From the NCBI RefSeq assembly GCF_958439165.1, contig NZ_OY288115.1:62001-126000 (forward strand): a DNA stretch of 64,000 nucleotides. The letters run 5' to 3'. Position numbers and translations under genes: made by a program. Origin of the DNA: an uncultured Hydrogenophaga sp. (GTDB lineage Bacteria; Pseudomonadota; Gammaproteobacteria; Burkholderiales; Burkholderiaceae_C). Below the pieces are notes generated by a model. The model did not search any database and had not been told where the DNA came from. It saw nothing but the letters and a program-made list of their open reading frames with translations. How positions within the stretch are numbered: position 1 is the stretch's first letter; each line of letters starts with the position of its first letter. Below are positions 24,937-33,524 of this stretch, piece after piece.

Positions 24937-26997
24937 TCAGGCCAGGGGCAGCAGCGGCACGATCAGCAGTGCCACGATGTTGATGATCTTGATCAGCGGG
25001 TTCACGGCCGGTCCGGCCGTGTCCTTGTAAGGGTCGCCCACGGTGTCGCCGGTGACGGCGGCCTTGTGGGCCTCCGATCCCTTGCCGCCGTGGTGACCGT
25101 CCTCGATGTATTTCTTGGCATTGTCCCAGGCACCGCCGCCGGTGCACATGGAAATCGCCACGAACAGGCCGGTCACGATGGTGCCCATGAGCAGGCCGCC
25201 CAGCGCCTTGGGACCGAGCAGCACGCCCACCAGGATCGGCACCACCACCGGCAGCAGCGAAGGGATCACCATTTCCTTGATGGCCGCCGTGGTGAGCATG
25301 TCCACCGCGCGGCCGTATTCGGGCTTGGCCGTGCCTTCCATGATGCCGGGGATCTCCTTGAACTGGCGTCGCACCTCCACCACCACGGCGCCGGCTGCCC
25401 GTCCCACGGCCTCCATGGCCATGGCGCCGAACAGGTAGGGGATCATCCCGCCGATGAACAGGCCGATGATCACAATCGGGTCGGAGAGGTCGAAGCTGAC
25501 CTGGGCACCGTAGGTCTCCAGCTTGTGGGTGTAGTCGGCGAACAGCACCAGCGAGGCCAGGCCGGCCGAGCCGATGGCATAGCCCTTGGTCACCGCCTTG
25601 GTGGTGTTGCCCACCGCATCGAGCGGGTCGGTGATGTCGCGCACGCTGCTGGGCAGCTCGGCCATTTCGGCAATGCCGCCGGCGTTGTCGGTGATGGGGC
25701 CGTAGGCGTCCAGTGCCACCACGATGCCGGCCATGCTCAGCATGGCGGTGGCCGCCACGGCAATGCCGTACAGGCCGGCCAGCGCATACGAGGCGATGAT
25801 GGCGGCACACACGAACAGCACCGGCCAGGCGGTGGAGCGCATGGACACGCCCAGGCCGGCGATGATGTTGGTGCCGTGGCCGGTGGTCGACGCCTGCGCG
25901 ATGTGACGCACCGGGCTGTACTGGGTGCCGGTGTAGAACTCGGTGATCCACACCAGGGCGGCGGTCAGCACCAGGCCGACGGCGCAGGCGCCGAACAGCT
26001 TGAGCTGGCTGCCGGCAGCGCCCAGTGCGTTGTCCGGCATGATCCAGGCGGTGACGAACCAGAACGCCATGAGCGACAGCACGCCGGCGATCGCCAGGCC
26101 CTTGTAGAGCGCCGGCATCACGTTCTTCATGCCCGGGCTGGCCTTGACGAAGAAGCAGCCGATGATGGAGGCAATGATCGACACGCCGCCCAGCACCAGC
26201 GGGTACAGCACCGCCTGCATCGGCGCTGCGGCCACCATCAGCGAGCCCAGCACCATGGTGGCGATCAGCGTGACGGCGTAGGTCTCGAACAGGTCGGCAG
26301 CCATGCCGGCGCAGTCGCCCACGTTGTCGCCCACGTTGTCGGCGATCACCGCCGGGTTGCGCGGGTCGTCTTCCGGGATGCCGGCCTCCACCTTGCCCAC
26401 TAGGTCGGCGCCCACGTCGGCGCCCTTGGTGAAGATGCCGCCGCCCAGCCGCGCAAAGATGGAGATCAGCGAGGAGCCGAAGGCAAAGCCGATCAGGGGG
26501 TTGAGCATCTTCGCGAGGTTGGAGGTGGCATTCAGGTTGCCGTTGCCCACCAGGAACCAGAAGAAGCCCGCCACCCCCAGCAGGCCCAGACCCACCACCA
26601 GCATGCCGGTGATGGCGCCACCCCGGAAGGCCACGTCCAGCGCCGGCCCGATGCCCCGGGTGGCGGCCTGTGCGGTGCGCACGTTGGCCCGCACGGAAAT
26701 GTTCATGCCGATGAAGCCGCAGGCGCCCGAGAGCACGGCACCCAGCACGAAGCCGATGGCCGTGGGTCCGTCCAGGAAGACGCCGATCAGGATGGCGAGC
26801 ACCACGCCCACCAGGCCGATGGTCTTGTATTGTCGGGCGAGATAGGCCGCTGCTCCGGTCTGGATGGCCCCCGCGATTTCCTGCATGCGGGCGTTGCCCG
26901 CGTCCTGCGACAGGATCCAGCTGCGCGACCAGAAGCCGTAGACGACGGCGATCAGGCCACACACCAGCGCAAATACCAGCGCACTTTGTCCAACCAT
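24937..26997 (-). CDS. hppA: Membrane proton-pumping pyrophosphatase
   Basis: A 686-residue integral membrane pyrophosphatase with about 16 membrane helices that couples pyrophosphate hydrolysis to proton export. The pyrophosphate-binding signature DVGADLVGKVE and the following GIPEDDPRNPAVIADNVGDN are present near residues 185-215, with further conserved Asp clusters near the C-terminus (GGAWDNAKKYIEDG, GDTVGDPYKDTAGPA). The diagnostic position in GNTTKAVTKGYAIG (near residue 469) is Lys, which in this family marks the potassium-independent type. An upstream frame extends to 27213, but ATG 26995-26997 gives the canonical membrane start. It is divergent from the soluble pyrophosphatase. Confidence 0.95.
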   Translation of the reverse strand: MVGQSALVFALVCGLIAVVYGFWSRSWILSQDAGNARMQEIAGAIQTGAAAYLARQYKTIGLVGVVLAILIGVFLDGPTAIGFVLGAVLSGACGFIGMNISVRANVRTAQAATRGIGPALDVAFRGGAITGMLVVGLGLLGVAGFFWFLVGNGNLNATSNLAKMLNPLIGFAFGSSLISIFARLGGGIFTKGADVGADLVGKVEAGIPEDDPRNPAVIADNVGDNVGDCAGMAADLFETYAVTLIATMVLGSLMVAAAPMQAVLYPLVLGGVSIIASIIGCFFVKASPGMKNVMPALYKGLAIAGVLSLMAFWFVTAWIMPDNALGAAGSQLKLFGACAVGLVLTAALVWITEFYTGTQYSPVRHIAQASTTGHGTNIIAGLGVSMRSTAWPVLFVCAAIIASYALAGLYGIAVAATAMLSMAGIVVALDAYGPITDNAGGIAEMAELPSSVRDITDPLDAVGNTTKAVTKGYAIGSAGLASLVLFADYTHKLETYGAQVSFDLSDPIVIIGLFIGGMIPYLFGAMAMEAVGRAAGAVVVEVRRQFKEIPGIMEGTAKPEYGRAVDMLTTAAIKEMVIPSLLPVVVPILVGVLLGPKALGGLLMGTIVTGLFVAISMCTGGGAWDNAKKYIEDGHHGGKGSEAHKAAVTGDTVGDPYKDTAGPAVNPLIKIINIVALLIVPLLPLA

Positions 26998-27049
26998 GAG
27001 GTTTCTCCTGCTCTGTTTGTACGACTTGGAGGGGACAACGCTTGAGGGT

Positions 27050-27107
27050 CTGCCCCCGCTGCGTTGCTTCCTCGCTCGGTACCTCCGCTGCGGTGCAGCA
27101 CGGGCAG
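27050..27107 (-). promoter_or_regulatory. Long imperfect hairpin in the hppA upstream region
   Basis: CTGCCC (27050-27055) and GCTGC (27058-27062 region) pair with GCAGC and GGGCAG at 27095-27107, separated by a 2x2 internal loop, with a roughly 33-base interior. On the hppA transcript this lies about 50-110 nt before the start codon. It may be a leader structure or the transcription boundary between the divergent pyrophosphatase genes; no known motif matches. Confidence 0.3.
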
Positions 27108-27229
27108 GGCGATTGGCCAACGCCTGCAATTTAGCGGCATTGCGGCCGGTTGCCACCGGGGTCGTCAGGTCCGGATCAGTAAAATCAGGGTAAATCCCGA
27201 CCGTTTTTCCCAACCATCACAGATCCATC

Positions 27230-27769
27230 ATGTCTCTCGACAACGTGACCCCCGGCAGCAAAGTCCCCGAAGCGTTCAACGTGATCATCGAAATCCCGAT
27301 GAATGCCGACCCGATCAAGTACGAGGTGGACAAGGAGACCGGCGCCATCTTCGTGGACCGTTTCATGAGCACGGCCATGCACTACCCCACCAACTACGGC
27401 TATGTGCCCCGCACGATTGCCGGCGACGGCGACCCGGTGGACGTGCTGGTCATCACCCCGGTGCCGCTGATCCCCGGCGTGGTGGTGCCCTGCCGTGCCA
27501 TCGGCATCCTGAAGATGGAAGACGAAGCCGGTGAAGACGGCAAGGTGCTGGCCGTGCCGGTGGACAAGATCCTGTCGATCTACACCCAGTGGCAGAAACC
27601 GGAAGACCTCAACCCGATGCGCCTGAAGACGATCCAGCACTTCTTCGAGCACTACAAGGACCTGGAGCCGGGCAAGTGGGTCAAGGTGCTGGGCTGGGAA
27701 GGCAAGGACGCCGCCCACAAGGAAATCCTCGACGGCATCGCCAACTACGACAAGGCCAACAAGGCCTGA
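27230..27769 (+). CDS. ppa: Soluble inorganic pyrophosphatase (family I)
   Basis: A 179-residue family I pyrophosphatase that removes pyrophosphate made by biosynthetic reactions. The signature DGDPVDVLVI near residue 65 contains the metal-binding aspartates. Upstream come IPMNADPIKYEVDKETGAI and MHYPTNYGYVP, and the catalytic segment near residue 95-100 is followed by FFEHYKDLEPGKWVKV near 143. The ATG at 27230 matches the family start. It is divergent from hppA, so two enzymes with the same substrate share a 232-bp control region; a TAAAAT at 27180-27185 is a possible -10 element. Confidence 0.97.
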   Translation: MSLDNVTPGSKVPEAFNVIIEIPMNADPIKYEVDKETGAIFVDRFMSTAMHYPTNYGYVPRTIAGDGDPVDVLVITPVPLIPGVVVPCRAIGILKMEDEAGEDGKVLAVPVDKILSIYTQWQKPEDLNPMRLKTIQHFFEHYKDLEPGKWVKVLGWEGKDAAHKEILDGIANYDKANKA

Positions 27770-27782
27770 TGCCCCATCCCGG

Positions 27783-27799
27783 CCGCTGCAGGTCAGCGG
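27783..27799. terminator. Small hairpin between ppa and bactofilin gene
   Basis: CCGCTG and CAGCGG (27783-27788 and 27794-27799) form a 6-bp stem around a 5-base loop at the convergence of ppa and the bactofilin gene, overlapping the latter's stop codon. It may end both transcripts, but no T-tract follows. Confidence 0.3.
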
Positions 27800-28233
27800 T
27801 CGGTGTCGATGGCGTCGCGCAGCACCGGCAGCTGGTCACCCGCCACCAGCGTCCGGAAAGGGCCTCTGAGCTGGGCGCCCTCGTAAACCTGGAGGCGTCG
27901 CGCCATCAGGGTGCCGGTGGACACGCCGCTGCGGCTGACACAGGCCATGCCCTGGCACTCCAGTTGCGAGTCGGCCGGGCCTCCATCGTCGTGGCCCAGA
28001 TGCCCGAAGAGGTAGGTGTCGCCCATCACCTTGATGCGGCCGGTCACCCGGCCACCGGTCCAGATGATCAGTCGGCCATTGACCCGGATCTGTCCATGCA
28101 GCTCGCCTTCGACCAGCAAGCCACCCTCGAACACCAGCTCGCCCTGCAGCCGGCAGCCGGCCGAAACCCGGCTGGTGATGTTCATGGCCACCGGGTCGAT
28201 GGTCAGTGCGTCCTGCAGCAGCTTGCCGGCCAT
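27793..28233 (-). CDS. Bactofilin family cytoskeletal protein
   Basis: A 146-residue polymer-forming protein. The central part has the bactofilin beta-helix repeat pattern: ISAGCRLQGELVFEGGLLVEGELHGQI-type strands with regularly spaced Gly and hydrophobic residues, then RLIIWTGGRVTGRIKVMGDTYLFGHL. Bactofilins form membrane-associated filaments that position cell-wall enzymes. Start at 28231-28233 (MAGKLLQDAL) leaves 14 bases to the next upstream gene, a membrane protein, suggesting cotranscription. No associated M23 peptidase is adjacent, unlike many bactofilin loci. Confidence 0.8.
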   Translation of the reverse strand: MAGKLLQDALTIDPVAMNITSRVSAGCRLQGELVFEGGLLVEGELHGQIRVNGRLIIWTGGRVTGRIKVMGDTYLFGHLGHDDGGPADSQLECQGMACVSRSGVSTGTLMARRLQVYEGAQLRGPFRTLVAGDQLPVLRDAIDTDR

Positions 28234-28247
28234 GTCGTCCTCCGCGT

Positions 28248-28595
28248 TCAGCCCGGAACCAACACCTGCAGCCAGACCGGCAGCAGCCCGCTCAGGCTGA
28301 GGTATGCCAGCGCCAGTCCGGTCAGCAGCGACACCAGCCCGACCCCTGCCAGCTGGCCTGCGTGACGCAGCAGGAACAGGCGCCAGCGACCCGGCCGTGC
28401 AAACGCCTGGCCCGGCGGCGCGACCGCCCGCGTCTCGGCCCAGGCCTGCCATTCGGGGCTCAGGCGCAGGCCGTCTCGGCGCATGTCGACCTCCAGCCCC
28501 TGGTCCAGACCGGTTCCGCGCTGGCGGCGTCCCAGCAGCACCGACACCGGTGCGCCGACGATGGTCTGGGTGAAGAACGCATCCTGTTCGGTCAT
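28248..28595 (-). CDS. Small single- or two-pass membrane protein, unknown
   Basis: A 115-residue protein not assigned to a family. The N-terminal 65 residues are soluble; hydrophobic stretches follow at about residues 76-102 (AGVGLVSLLTGLALAYLSLSGLLP) and at the very C-terminus. It is located 14 bases upstream of the bactofilin gene and 23 bases downstream of the FemAB-like gene on the same strand, so it probably belongs to a three-gene unit. A role as membrane partner of the bactofilin is a guess from position only. Confidence 0.6.
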   Translation of the reverse strand: MTEQDAFFTQTIVGAPVSVLLGRRQRGTGLDQGLEVDMRRDGLRLSPEWQAWAETRAVAPPGQAFARPGRWRLFLLRHAGQLAGVGLVSLLTGLALAYLSLSGLLPVWLQVLVPG

Positions 28596-28618
28596 GGCGG
28601 ATCAGTTTAGCGGGGTCG

Positions 28619-29791
28619 TCAGCCGCCAGGCTGGCGCAGCGGACTGCGCGCGGCGAGATGCTCCAGGTACTGATCGATCCCCTGGCCCTCGCGGTCCAGA
28701 AAACGGTCCACGGCATCGGCAAATGCGGGGTGGGCCAGCCAGTGCGCGCTGGTGGTGCGCACCGGCAGCAGGGCGCGGGCCATCTTGTGCTCTCCCTGCG
28801 CGCCACCCTCGAACCGCCTGAAGCCCTGAGCAATGCACCAGTCCAGCGGCTGGTAGTAGCAGGCTTCGAAGTGGAGGCAGTCCACCCGCTCCAGGGCGCC
28901 CCAGTAACGACCATAAGCCACACCCTGCTGGCGGTCGATGCCGATCAGGCTGGAGGCGATAGGCCGGCCTTCGCGCTCGGCGATGAACAGCAGCCAGTGG
29001 TGCGCCAGTTCGTGCTGCATGCGGTCGAAGAAGCCCGGCTGGAGGTAAGGCGCATTGCCGTGCTCGAAATAGGTCTGCTGGTAGCAGCGGTGAAAGAAGT
29101 CCCAGTCGGCAGAGGCGATGTCGGCGCCCTCGGCATGGCGGAAGGTCACGCCGGCCTCGACCACCTTGCGCCGCTCCTGGCGGATCTTCTTGCGCTTCTC
29201 CTGCTGCAGGGAGGCCAGGAAGCTGTCGAAGTCGCCGAAGGGCTGGCCGTCCGAGTCCTGGTTCTGCCAGTGGAACTGCACCGTGTGCCGCAACATCAGC
29301 CCCGCCTGCTCGCAGGCCTCGATGTCCTGCGGTGCCAGGAACAGCAGGTGGAGCGACGACAGCCGCCAGGCCCGGATCTGCTCCACCAGGGCCTTCACCA
29401 GAGCGGCGCGCGCAGTCGCGTCCCGGGCCAGCAGGCGGGGGCCTGGCACCGGCGTGAACGGCACGGCGACCAGGCCCTTCGGGTAGTAGCGCACGCCATA
29501 TTGTTCGTGGGCCTGCGCCCAGGACCAGTCGAACACGTATTCGCCGTAGGAGTGCTGCTTGAGATAGAGCGGGCAGGCCGCCACCAGATCGTCACCCTCC
29601 CACAGGCTGAGGTACCGGGGTTGCCAGCCGGTGTCGGCCACCGCACTGCCGCTGCTGTGCAGCGCGTCCAGGTAGGCCGCCTTCAGGAACGGGGATGGTT
29701 CCGGCTGCGACGCCAGCAGACCGTCCCACCGGGACATGCCGATGCCGGCCAGGTCATCCGATACCCGGGTGACATAATCTTTTTCAGCCAC
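28619..29791 (-). CDS. GNAT/FemAB-like N-acyltransferase (DUF482/COG3146 type)
   Basis: A protein of about 390 residues resembling the family annotated as GNAT N-acetyltransferase or peptidoglycan-synthesis protein. Features include FLKAAYLDALHSSGS near the N-terminus, CPLYLKQHSYGEYVFDWSWA near residue 75, a basic segment QQEKRKKIRQERRKV near 200, and a C-terminal FEGGAQGEHKMARALLPV. These match the family's order. Two GTG starts are possible, at 29812 and 29791; neither has a strong ribosome site, and I chose the one nearest the conserved region. The upstream segment is shared with the divergent nadE promoter. The substrate is not established. Confidence 0.75.
   Translation of the reverse strand: MAEKDYVTRVSDDLAGIGMSRWDGLLASQPEPSPFLKAAYLDALHSSGSAVADTGWQPRYLSLWEGDDLVAACPLYLKQHSYGEYVFDWSWAQAHEQYGVRYYPKGLVAVPFTPVPGPRLLARDATARAALVKALVEQIRAWRLSSLHLLFLAPQDIEACEQAGLMLRHTVQFHWQNQDSDGQPFGDFDSFLASLQQEKRKKIRQERRKVVEAGVTFRHAEGADIASADWDFFHRCYQQTYFEHGNAPYLQPGFFDRMQHELAHHWLLFIAEREGRPIASSLIGIDRQQGVAYGRYWGALERVDCLHFEACYYQPLDWCIAQGFRRFEGGAQGEHKMARALLPVRTTSAHWLAHPAFADAVDRFLDREGQGIDQYLEHLAARSPLRQPGG
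29770..29778 (+). promoter_or_regulatory. Candidate extended -10 of nadE (TGACATAAT)
   Basis: TG at 29770-29771 and CATAAT at 29773-29778 form an extended -10-like element, 54 bases before the nadE ATG. It overlaps the 5' end of the divergent acyltransferase gene. No good -35 box is present at 16-18 bases upstream. Confidence 0.35.
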
Positions 29792-29831
29792 GCACCAGCC
29801 CCCGCCGAACACCTGTTTTCACACCCGCTCC

Positions 29832-31520
29832 ATGACGTTTTCAGTTTCCGTGGCCCAACTCAACTTCGTGGTGGGCGACATGGCCGGCAATGCCCGCCGC
29901 ATCGTCGATGCGGCCGTGCAGGCCCACGCGCAAGGCGTGCATCTGCTGCTCACGCCGGAACTGGCGCTGTGCGGCTACGCAGCCGAGGACCTGTTCCTGC
30001 GGCCAGCCTTCATCGACGCCTGCGATGATGCCCTGAACGACATCCTGCGCGGCACAGCCCATCTCAAAGGCCTGCATCTGGTGGTGGGACATCCGGCCCG
30101 CCAGACCGACGTGGCCTTGCGGGGTCGCAGCGTGGCGGTGGCCGGGCTGTACAACGCCGCCAGCGTGCTGACCGAGGGGCGTGTGGTGGCCCGGCATGCC
30201 AAACGCGAACTGCCCAACTATCAGGTTTTCGACGAGCGCCGCTACTTCGTGCCTGGCCACGAGGCCTGCGTTTTCCCGGTGCCGGATGCACAGGGTCGGC
30301 CGGTGAAGGTGGGCCTGCTGATCTGCGAGGACGCCTGGTTCGAAGCACCGGCTGCCGACTGCAAGGCCGCCGGTGCCGAGCTGCTGGCGGTCATCAACGC
30401 GTCTCCGTTCCACGCCGGCAAAGGGGGCGAGCGCGAAGAAACCATGCGTCGGCGGGCCATGTCCACCGGCCTGCCTCTGATCTATGCCCACCTGGTGGGT
30501 GGTCAGGACGAGATCGTGTTCGAGGGGCGCAGCTTCGTGCTGGGGGCTGACGGCGCGCTGGCCGGCCGCGCCGTGAGCTTCGAGGAAGCCGCGTTCGGCA
30601 TGCGACTGCACCGCGCCGATCAGGGCTGGCGCATCGAGGCCGACACCGACCGCGCCCACAGTGCCGAGGCGGACCTCTGGCATGCGCTGGTGCTGGGCGT
30701 GCGCGACTACATCGGCAAGAACGGTTTCCCCGGTGCGCTGCTGGGCCTGTCCGGCGGCATCGACTCCGCACTGGTGCTGGCCATCGCCGTGGATGCGCTG
30801 GGCGCTGATCGGGTGCGTGCGGTCATGATGCCGTCGCCCTACACGGCCGACATCTCCTGGATCGACGCCCGCGACATGGCTGCCCGCATGGGCGTGCGCT
30901 ACGACGAAATCGGCATCTCGCCGGAGTTCGAGGCGTTCAAGGCCTCGCTGGCTCCGCTGTTCGAAGGGCGAGGCGAAGACACCACCGAGGAGAACCTGCA
31001 GGCCCGCATCCGCGGCACGCTGCTCATGGCGCTGTCCAACAAGTTTGGCAGCATCGTGCTGACCACCGGCAACAAGAGCGAGATGGCCACCGGCTACTGC
31101 ACGCTGTACGGCGACATGGCGGGCGGTTTTGCGGTCATCAAGGACGTGGCCAAGACGGTGGTGTTCCAGCTGGCCCGCTGGCGCAATGCCCACGACCCCT
31201 ACGGCACCGGCGCCCAGCCGATCCCCGAGCGCATCATCACCCGCCCGCCCAGTGCGGAGCTGCGTCCCGACCAGACCGATCAGGACAGCCTCCCGCCCTA
31301 CGAGGTGCTGGACGCCATCATCGAACGCTACATGGAGAACGACTGCAGTCCGTCCGACATCGTGGCGGAGGGCTTCGCCCAGGCCGATGTCGACAAGGTG
31401 GTGCGCCTGATCCGGATCAACGAATACAAGCGCCGCCAGGCGCCGGTGGGCATTCGTGTGACGCACCGCAGCTTCGGCAAGGACTGGCGTTACCCCATCA
31501 CCAGCCGGTACCGCGCGTGA
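29832..31520 (+). CDS. nadE: Glutamine-dependent NAD+ synthetase
   Basis: A 562-residue two-domain enzyme making NAD+ from deamido-NAD using glutamine. The N-terminal nitrilase-type glutaminase shows Glu in LLLTPELALCGY (about residue 44), Lys in RHAKRELPNYQVF (about 122) and the nucleophilic Cys in LLICEDAWFE (about 168). The C-terminal synthetase domain has the pyrophosphate loop GLSGGIDSALVLAI near residue 307, then ALSNKFGSIVLTTGNKSEMATGYCTLYGDMAGG split over residues 398-432, and ITRPPSAELRPDQTDQDSLP. Length is normal. The glnB gene follows 65 bases downstream, a frequent pairing in proteobacteria. Confidence 0.96.
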   Translation: MTFSVSVAQLNFVVGDMAGNARRIVDAAVQAHAQGVHLLLTPELALCGYAAEDLFLRPAFIDACDDALNDILRGTAHLKGLHLVVGHPARQTDVALRGRSVAVAGLYNAASVLTEGRVVARHAKRELPNYQVFDERRYFVPGHEACVFPVPDAQGRPVKVGLLICEDAWFEAPAADCKAAGAELLAVINASPFHAGKGGEREETMRRRAMSTGLPLIYAHLVGGQDEIVFEGRSFVLGADGALAGRAVSFEEAAFGMRLHRADQGWRIEADTDRAHSAEADLWHALVLGVRDYIGKNGFPGALLGLSGGIDSALVLAIAVDALGADRVRAVMMPSPYTADISWIDARDMAARMGVRYDEIGISPEFEAFKASLAPLFEGRGEDTTEENLQARIRGTLLMALSNKFGSIVLTTGNKSEMATGYCTLYGDMAGGFAVIKDVAKTVVFQLARWRNAHDPYGTGAQPIPERIITRPPSAELRPDQTDQDSLPPYEVLDAIIERYMENDCSPSDIVAEGFAQADVDKVVRLIRINEYKRRQAPVGIRVTHRSFGKDWRYPITSRYRA

Positions 31521-31540
31521 CCGGGGTCGTGACGGGCGCG

Positions 31541-31549
31541 TGATACATT
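31541..31549 (+). promoter_or_regulatory. TGATACATT extended -10-like motif upstream of glnB
   Basis: Second copy of the 9-mer, 36 bases before the glnB ATG; a start about 7 bases after it leaves a leader of roughly 30 nt that includes the ribosome site GGAG. This would allow glnB to be expressed separately from nadE. Confidence 0.4.
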
Positions 31550-31585
31550 TTTGACACTTTCCTGAGACCGAACCGGAGTTCCCGA

Positions 31586-31924
31586 ATGAAGCAGATCACC
31601 GCCGTCATCAAACCCTTCAAGCTCGAGGAAGTGCGCGAGGCACTGGCCGAACAGGGTGTGACCGGTCTGACGGTGACCGAGGTCAAGGGCTTTGGCCGCC
31701 AGAAGGGCCATACCGAGCTCTACCGCGGTGCCGAGTACGTGGTCGACTTCCTGCCCAAGGTCAAGGTGGAGGTGGTGGTGAACGACGACGATGTGGAGCG
31801 GTGTGTGGATGCCATCATCCGCGCCGCGCGCACCGGCAAGATCGGCGACGGCAAGATCTTCGTCACTTCGGTCGAGCGCGTGGTGCGCATCCGCACCGGC
31901 GAACAGGACGAAGCCGCCGTCTGA
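31586..31924 (+). CDS. glnB: Nitrogen regulatory protein P-II
   Basis: A 112-residue P-II signalling protein that senses 2-oxoglutarate and ATP/ADP and controls glutamine synthetase adenylylation and the NtrB kinase. The uridylylated Tyr in the T-loop (HTELYRGAEYVVDFLPK) is residue 51. The second P-II signature TGKIGDGKIFV lies near residues 83-93. The start MKQITAVIKPFKL is canonical. It follows nadE, and no amtB is adjacent, which favours the glnB rather than glnK assignment. Confidence 0.95.
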   Translation: MKQITAVIKPFKLEEVREALAEQGVTGLTVTEVKGFGRQKGHTELYRGAEYVVDFLPKVKVEVVVNDDDVERCVDAIIRAARTGKIGDGKIFVTSVERVVRIRTGEQDEAAV

Positions 31925-31933
31925 GCGGCCCTG

Positions 31934-32521
31934 TCAGATCGCGTCAAGGCGGGCGGCGGGCGACAGCCCCGCTGCCTGCACCAGTTCCGGCAGCAGCCGG
32001 TCGGCGTGGCTGTCGGTGCGGATCAGCTCCATCTGCCCACCGCTCATGAACTGCTGTTCCACCCCGGTGCGCAGGAACGCCATGAGTCCGTCGTAGTAGC
32101 CCGCCACGTTCAGCAGCCCCACCGGCTTGTCGTGGTAGCCCAGCTGGCGCCAGGCCCAGACCTCGAAGAATTCCTCAAAGGTGCCGACGCCCCCGGGCAA
32201 CGCGAGGAATGCGTCGGCCTTCTCGGCCATCATCCGCTTGCGTTCGTGCATGTTGTCCACCACGTGCAGTTCGCTGCAGCCGTGGTGTGCCCACTCCCGC
32301 TCGACCAGCGCTTTCGGAATGATGCCCACCGCCCGACCACCTGCGGCCATGGTGGCGTCGGCCACGATGCCCATCAGTCCGTTGCGTCCGCCGCCGTACA
32401 CCAGCTGGCCGCCATGTTCACCGATCCATCGACCCACGGTCCGCGCCGTTTCGGCAAAGGCCGCATCGGCGCCCGGGCGGGAGCCGCAATAGACGCAGAG
32501 TGAAAAGGCGGGTTCTGTCAT
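31934..32521 (-). CDS. LOG-family cytokinin riboside 5'-monophosphate phosphoribohydrolase-like
   Basis: A 195-residue member of the LOG family (often mis-annotated as lysine decarboxylase). The nucleotide-binding motif PGGVGTFEEFFEV lies near residues 107-119, and the N-terminal Rossmann segment LCVYCGSRPGAD and GGQLVYGGGRNGLMGIVADA are both typical. Family members hydrolyse nucleoside monophosphates to base and ribose phosphate. It converges on glnB with a 9-base gap. It is upstream-linked to dgkA and the RDD gene on the same strand with 18 bases to dgkA. Confidence 0.9.
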   Translation of the reverse strand: MTEPAFSLCVYCGSRPGADAAFAETARTVGRWIGEHGGQLVYGGGRNGLMGIVADATMAAGGRAVGIIPKALVEREWAHHGCSELHVVDNMHERKRMMAEKADAFLALPGGVGTFEEFFEVWAWRQLGYHDKPVGLLNVAGYYDGLMAFLRTGVEQQFMSGGQMELIRTDSHADRLLPELVQAAGLSPAARLDAI

Positions 32522-32539
32522 GTGGCTTGTTCCGGAACA

Positions 32540-32938
32540 TCAAGCCCAACGGGCCCAGGCGGCTGCGATCCAGATGCCCAGGCACAGCAACAGGCTCAGC
32601 AACACGGCCGCGCTGCCCATGTCCTTGGCGCGCTTGGACAGGTCGTGCCATTCCGGGCCGATGCGGTCGATGGCGGTCTCGATGCCGGTGTTGAGCAGCT
32701 CGACCATCATCACCAGCATCACCGAGCCCGCGAGCAGGGCGGTTTCCACCCAGGTCTGCCCGAGCCAGAAGGCGGCCGGCACCAGGACGATGGCGGCGAG
32801 CGTCTCCTGGCGGAACGCGGTTTCGCCCCAGCCCGAACGAAGCCCGGCCCATGAATAACCGAAGGCATGCCACATGCGCGAGGCGCCGGTGCGCAGCTTC
32901 TGCGCGTTGACGGGTTCCCGATCGGCGTTGTGACCCAT
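32540..32938 (-). CDS. dgkA: Diacylglycerol kinase
   Basis: A 132-residue inner-membrane diacylglycerol kinase that recycles diacylglycerol from membrane-derived oligosaccharide synthesis to phosphatidate. Three membrane helices are apparent, and the catalytic family segment VELLNTGIETAIDRIG lies near residues 79-94, with ALL-type KRAKDMGSAAVLL following. An amphipathic N-terminal part (FGYSWAGLRSGWGETAFRQE) is typical. It starts 4 bases after the RDD gene stop on the same strand, so they are likely coupled. Confidence 0.93.
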   Translation of the reverse strand: MGHNADREPVNAQKLRTGASRMWHAFGYSWAGLRSGWGETAFRQETLAAIVLVPAAFWLGQTWVETALLAGSVMLVMMVELLNTGIETAIDRIGPEWHDLSKRAKDMGSAAVLLSLLLCLGIWIAAAWARWA

Positions 32939-32942
32939 GGCT

Positions 32943-33524
32943 TCAGCTCCACCAGCGCCGGGGCTTGTTGGGGTCCTCCACCGGCTTGAAATGCACCAGC
33001 TGCGTGCCGGCCAGCGCGTCGTGCAGGAACTGGCGCTGGGGATGAAAGCGCGAGAGCAGCGCCCAGATCACGACCCAGCCCACGAGCAGCACCGACAACT
33101 GCGGTCCCGGCAGGCGCATGACCCCCGCCACCGCCAGCGGCGGCAGCACCCACACCCATGACAGCACGTAGCGCCACAGCGCGCGACCCTGCGTCAGGGC
33201 GTTGCCGTGCCGATCGACCACACGGATGTGCCAGGTCTTCATGGCCAGGGTCTGACCCTTGGCCCAGAACCAGCCGAAGTAGATGCCGAAGGCCACGAAC
33301 ACCAGGCCTTGCTGCAGGTAACGGTTGTCCAGCGCATTGCCCGACTGGACGAACGATGCCAGCACATAGCTGGTGGTGAACAGCACCCCGACCAGGAACA
33401 CCACGCCGAACAGCAGGGTGCCTTCGTACAGCCAGCAGGCCATGCGGCGCCGGAGCGAGGGCGCCTGCAGCGAGGCGGGTTGAGCAGGCGGGGAGGCGGG
33501 GGAAGACGCGGTGTCGGCCGACAT
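32943..33524 (-). CDS. RDD family membrane protein
   Basis: A 193-residue membrane protein with the RDD domain: LRRRMACWLYEGTLLFGVVFLVG near residue 25 contains the Arg and the position of the usual Asp (here Glu), and LAMKTWHIRVVDRHGNALT near 115 is the second conserved element. About three to four hydrophobic segments are visible. Function is unknown; some RDD proteins act as sodium-proton antiporters or accessory proteins. It is the promoter-proximal gene of RDD-dgkA-LOG and divergent from ilvB across 269 bp. Confidence 0.82.
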   Translation of the reverse strand: MSADTASSPASPPAQPASLQAPSLRRRMACWLYEGTLLFGVVFLVGVLFTTSYVLASFVQSGNALDNRYLQQGLVFVAFGIYFGWFWAKGQTLAMKTWHIRVVDRHGNALTQGRALWRYVLSWVWVLPPLAVAGVMRLPGPQLSVLLVGWVVIWALLSRFHPQRQFLHDALAGTQLVHFKPVEDPNKPRRWWS

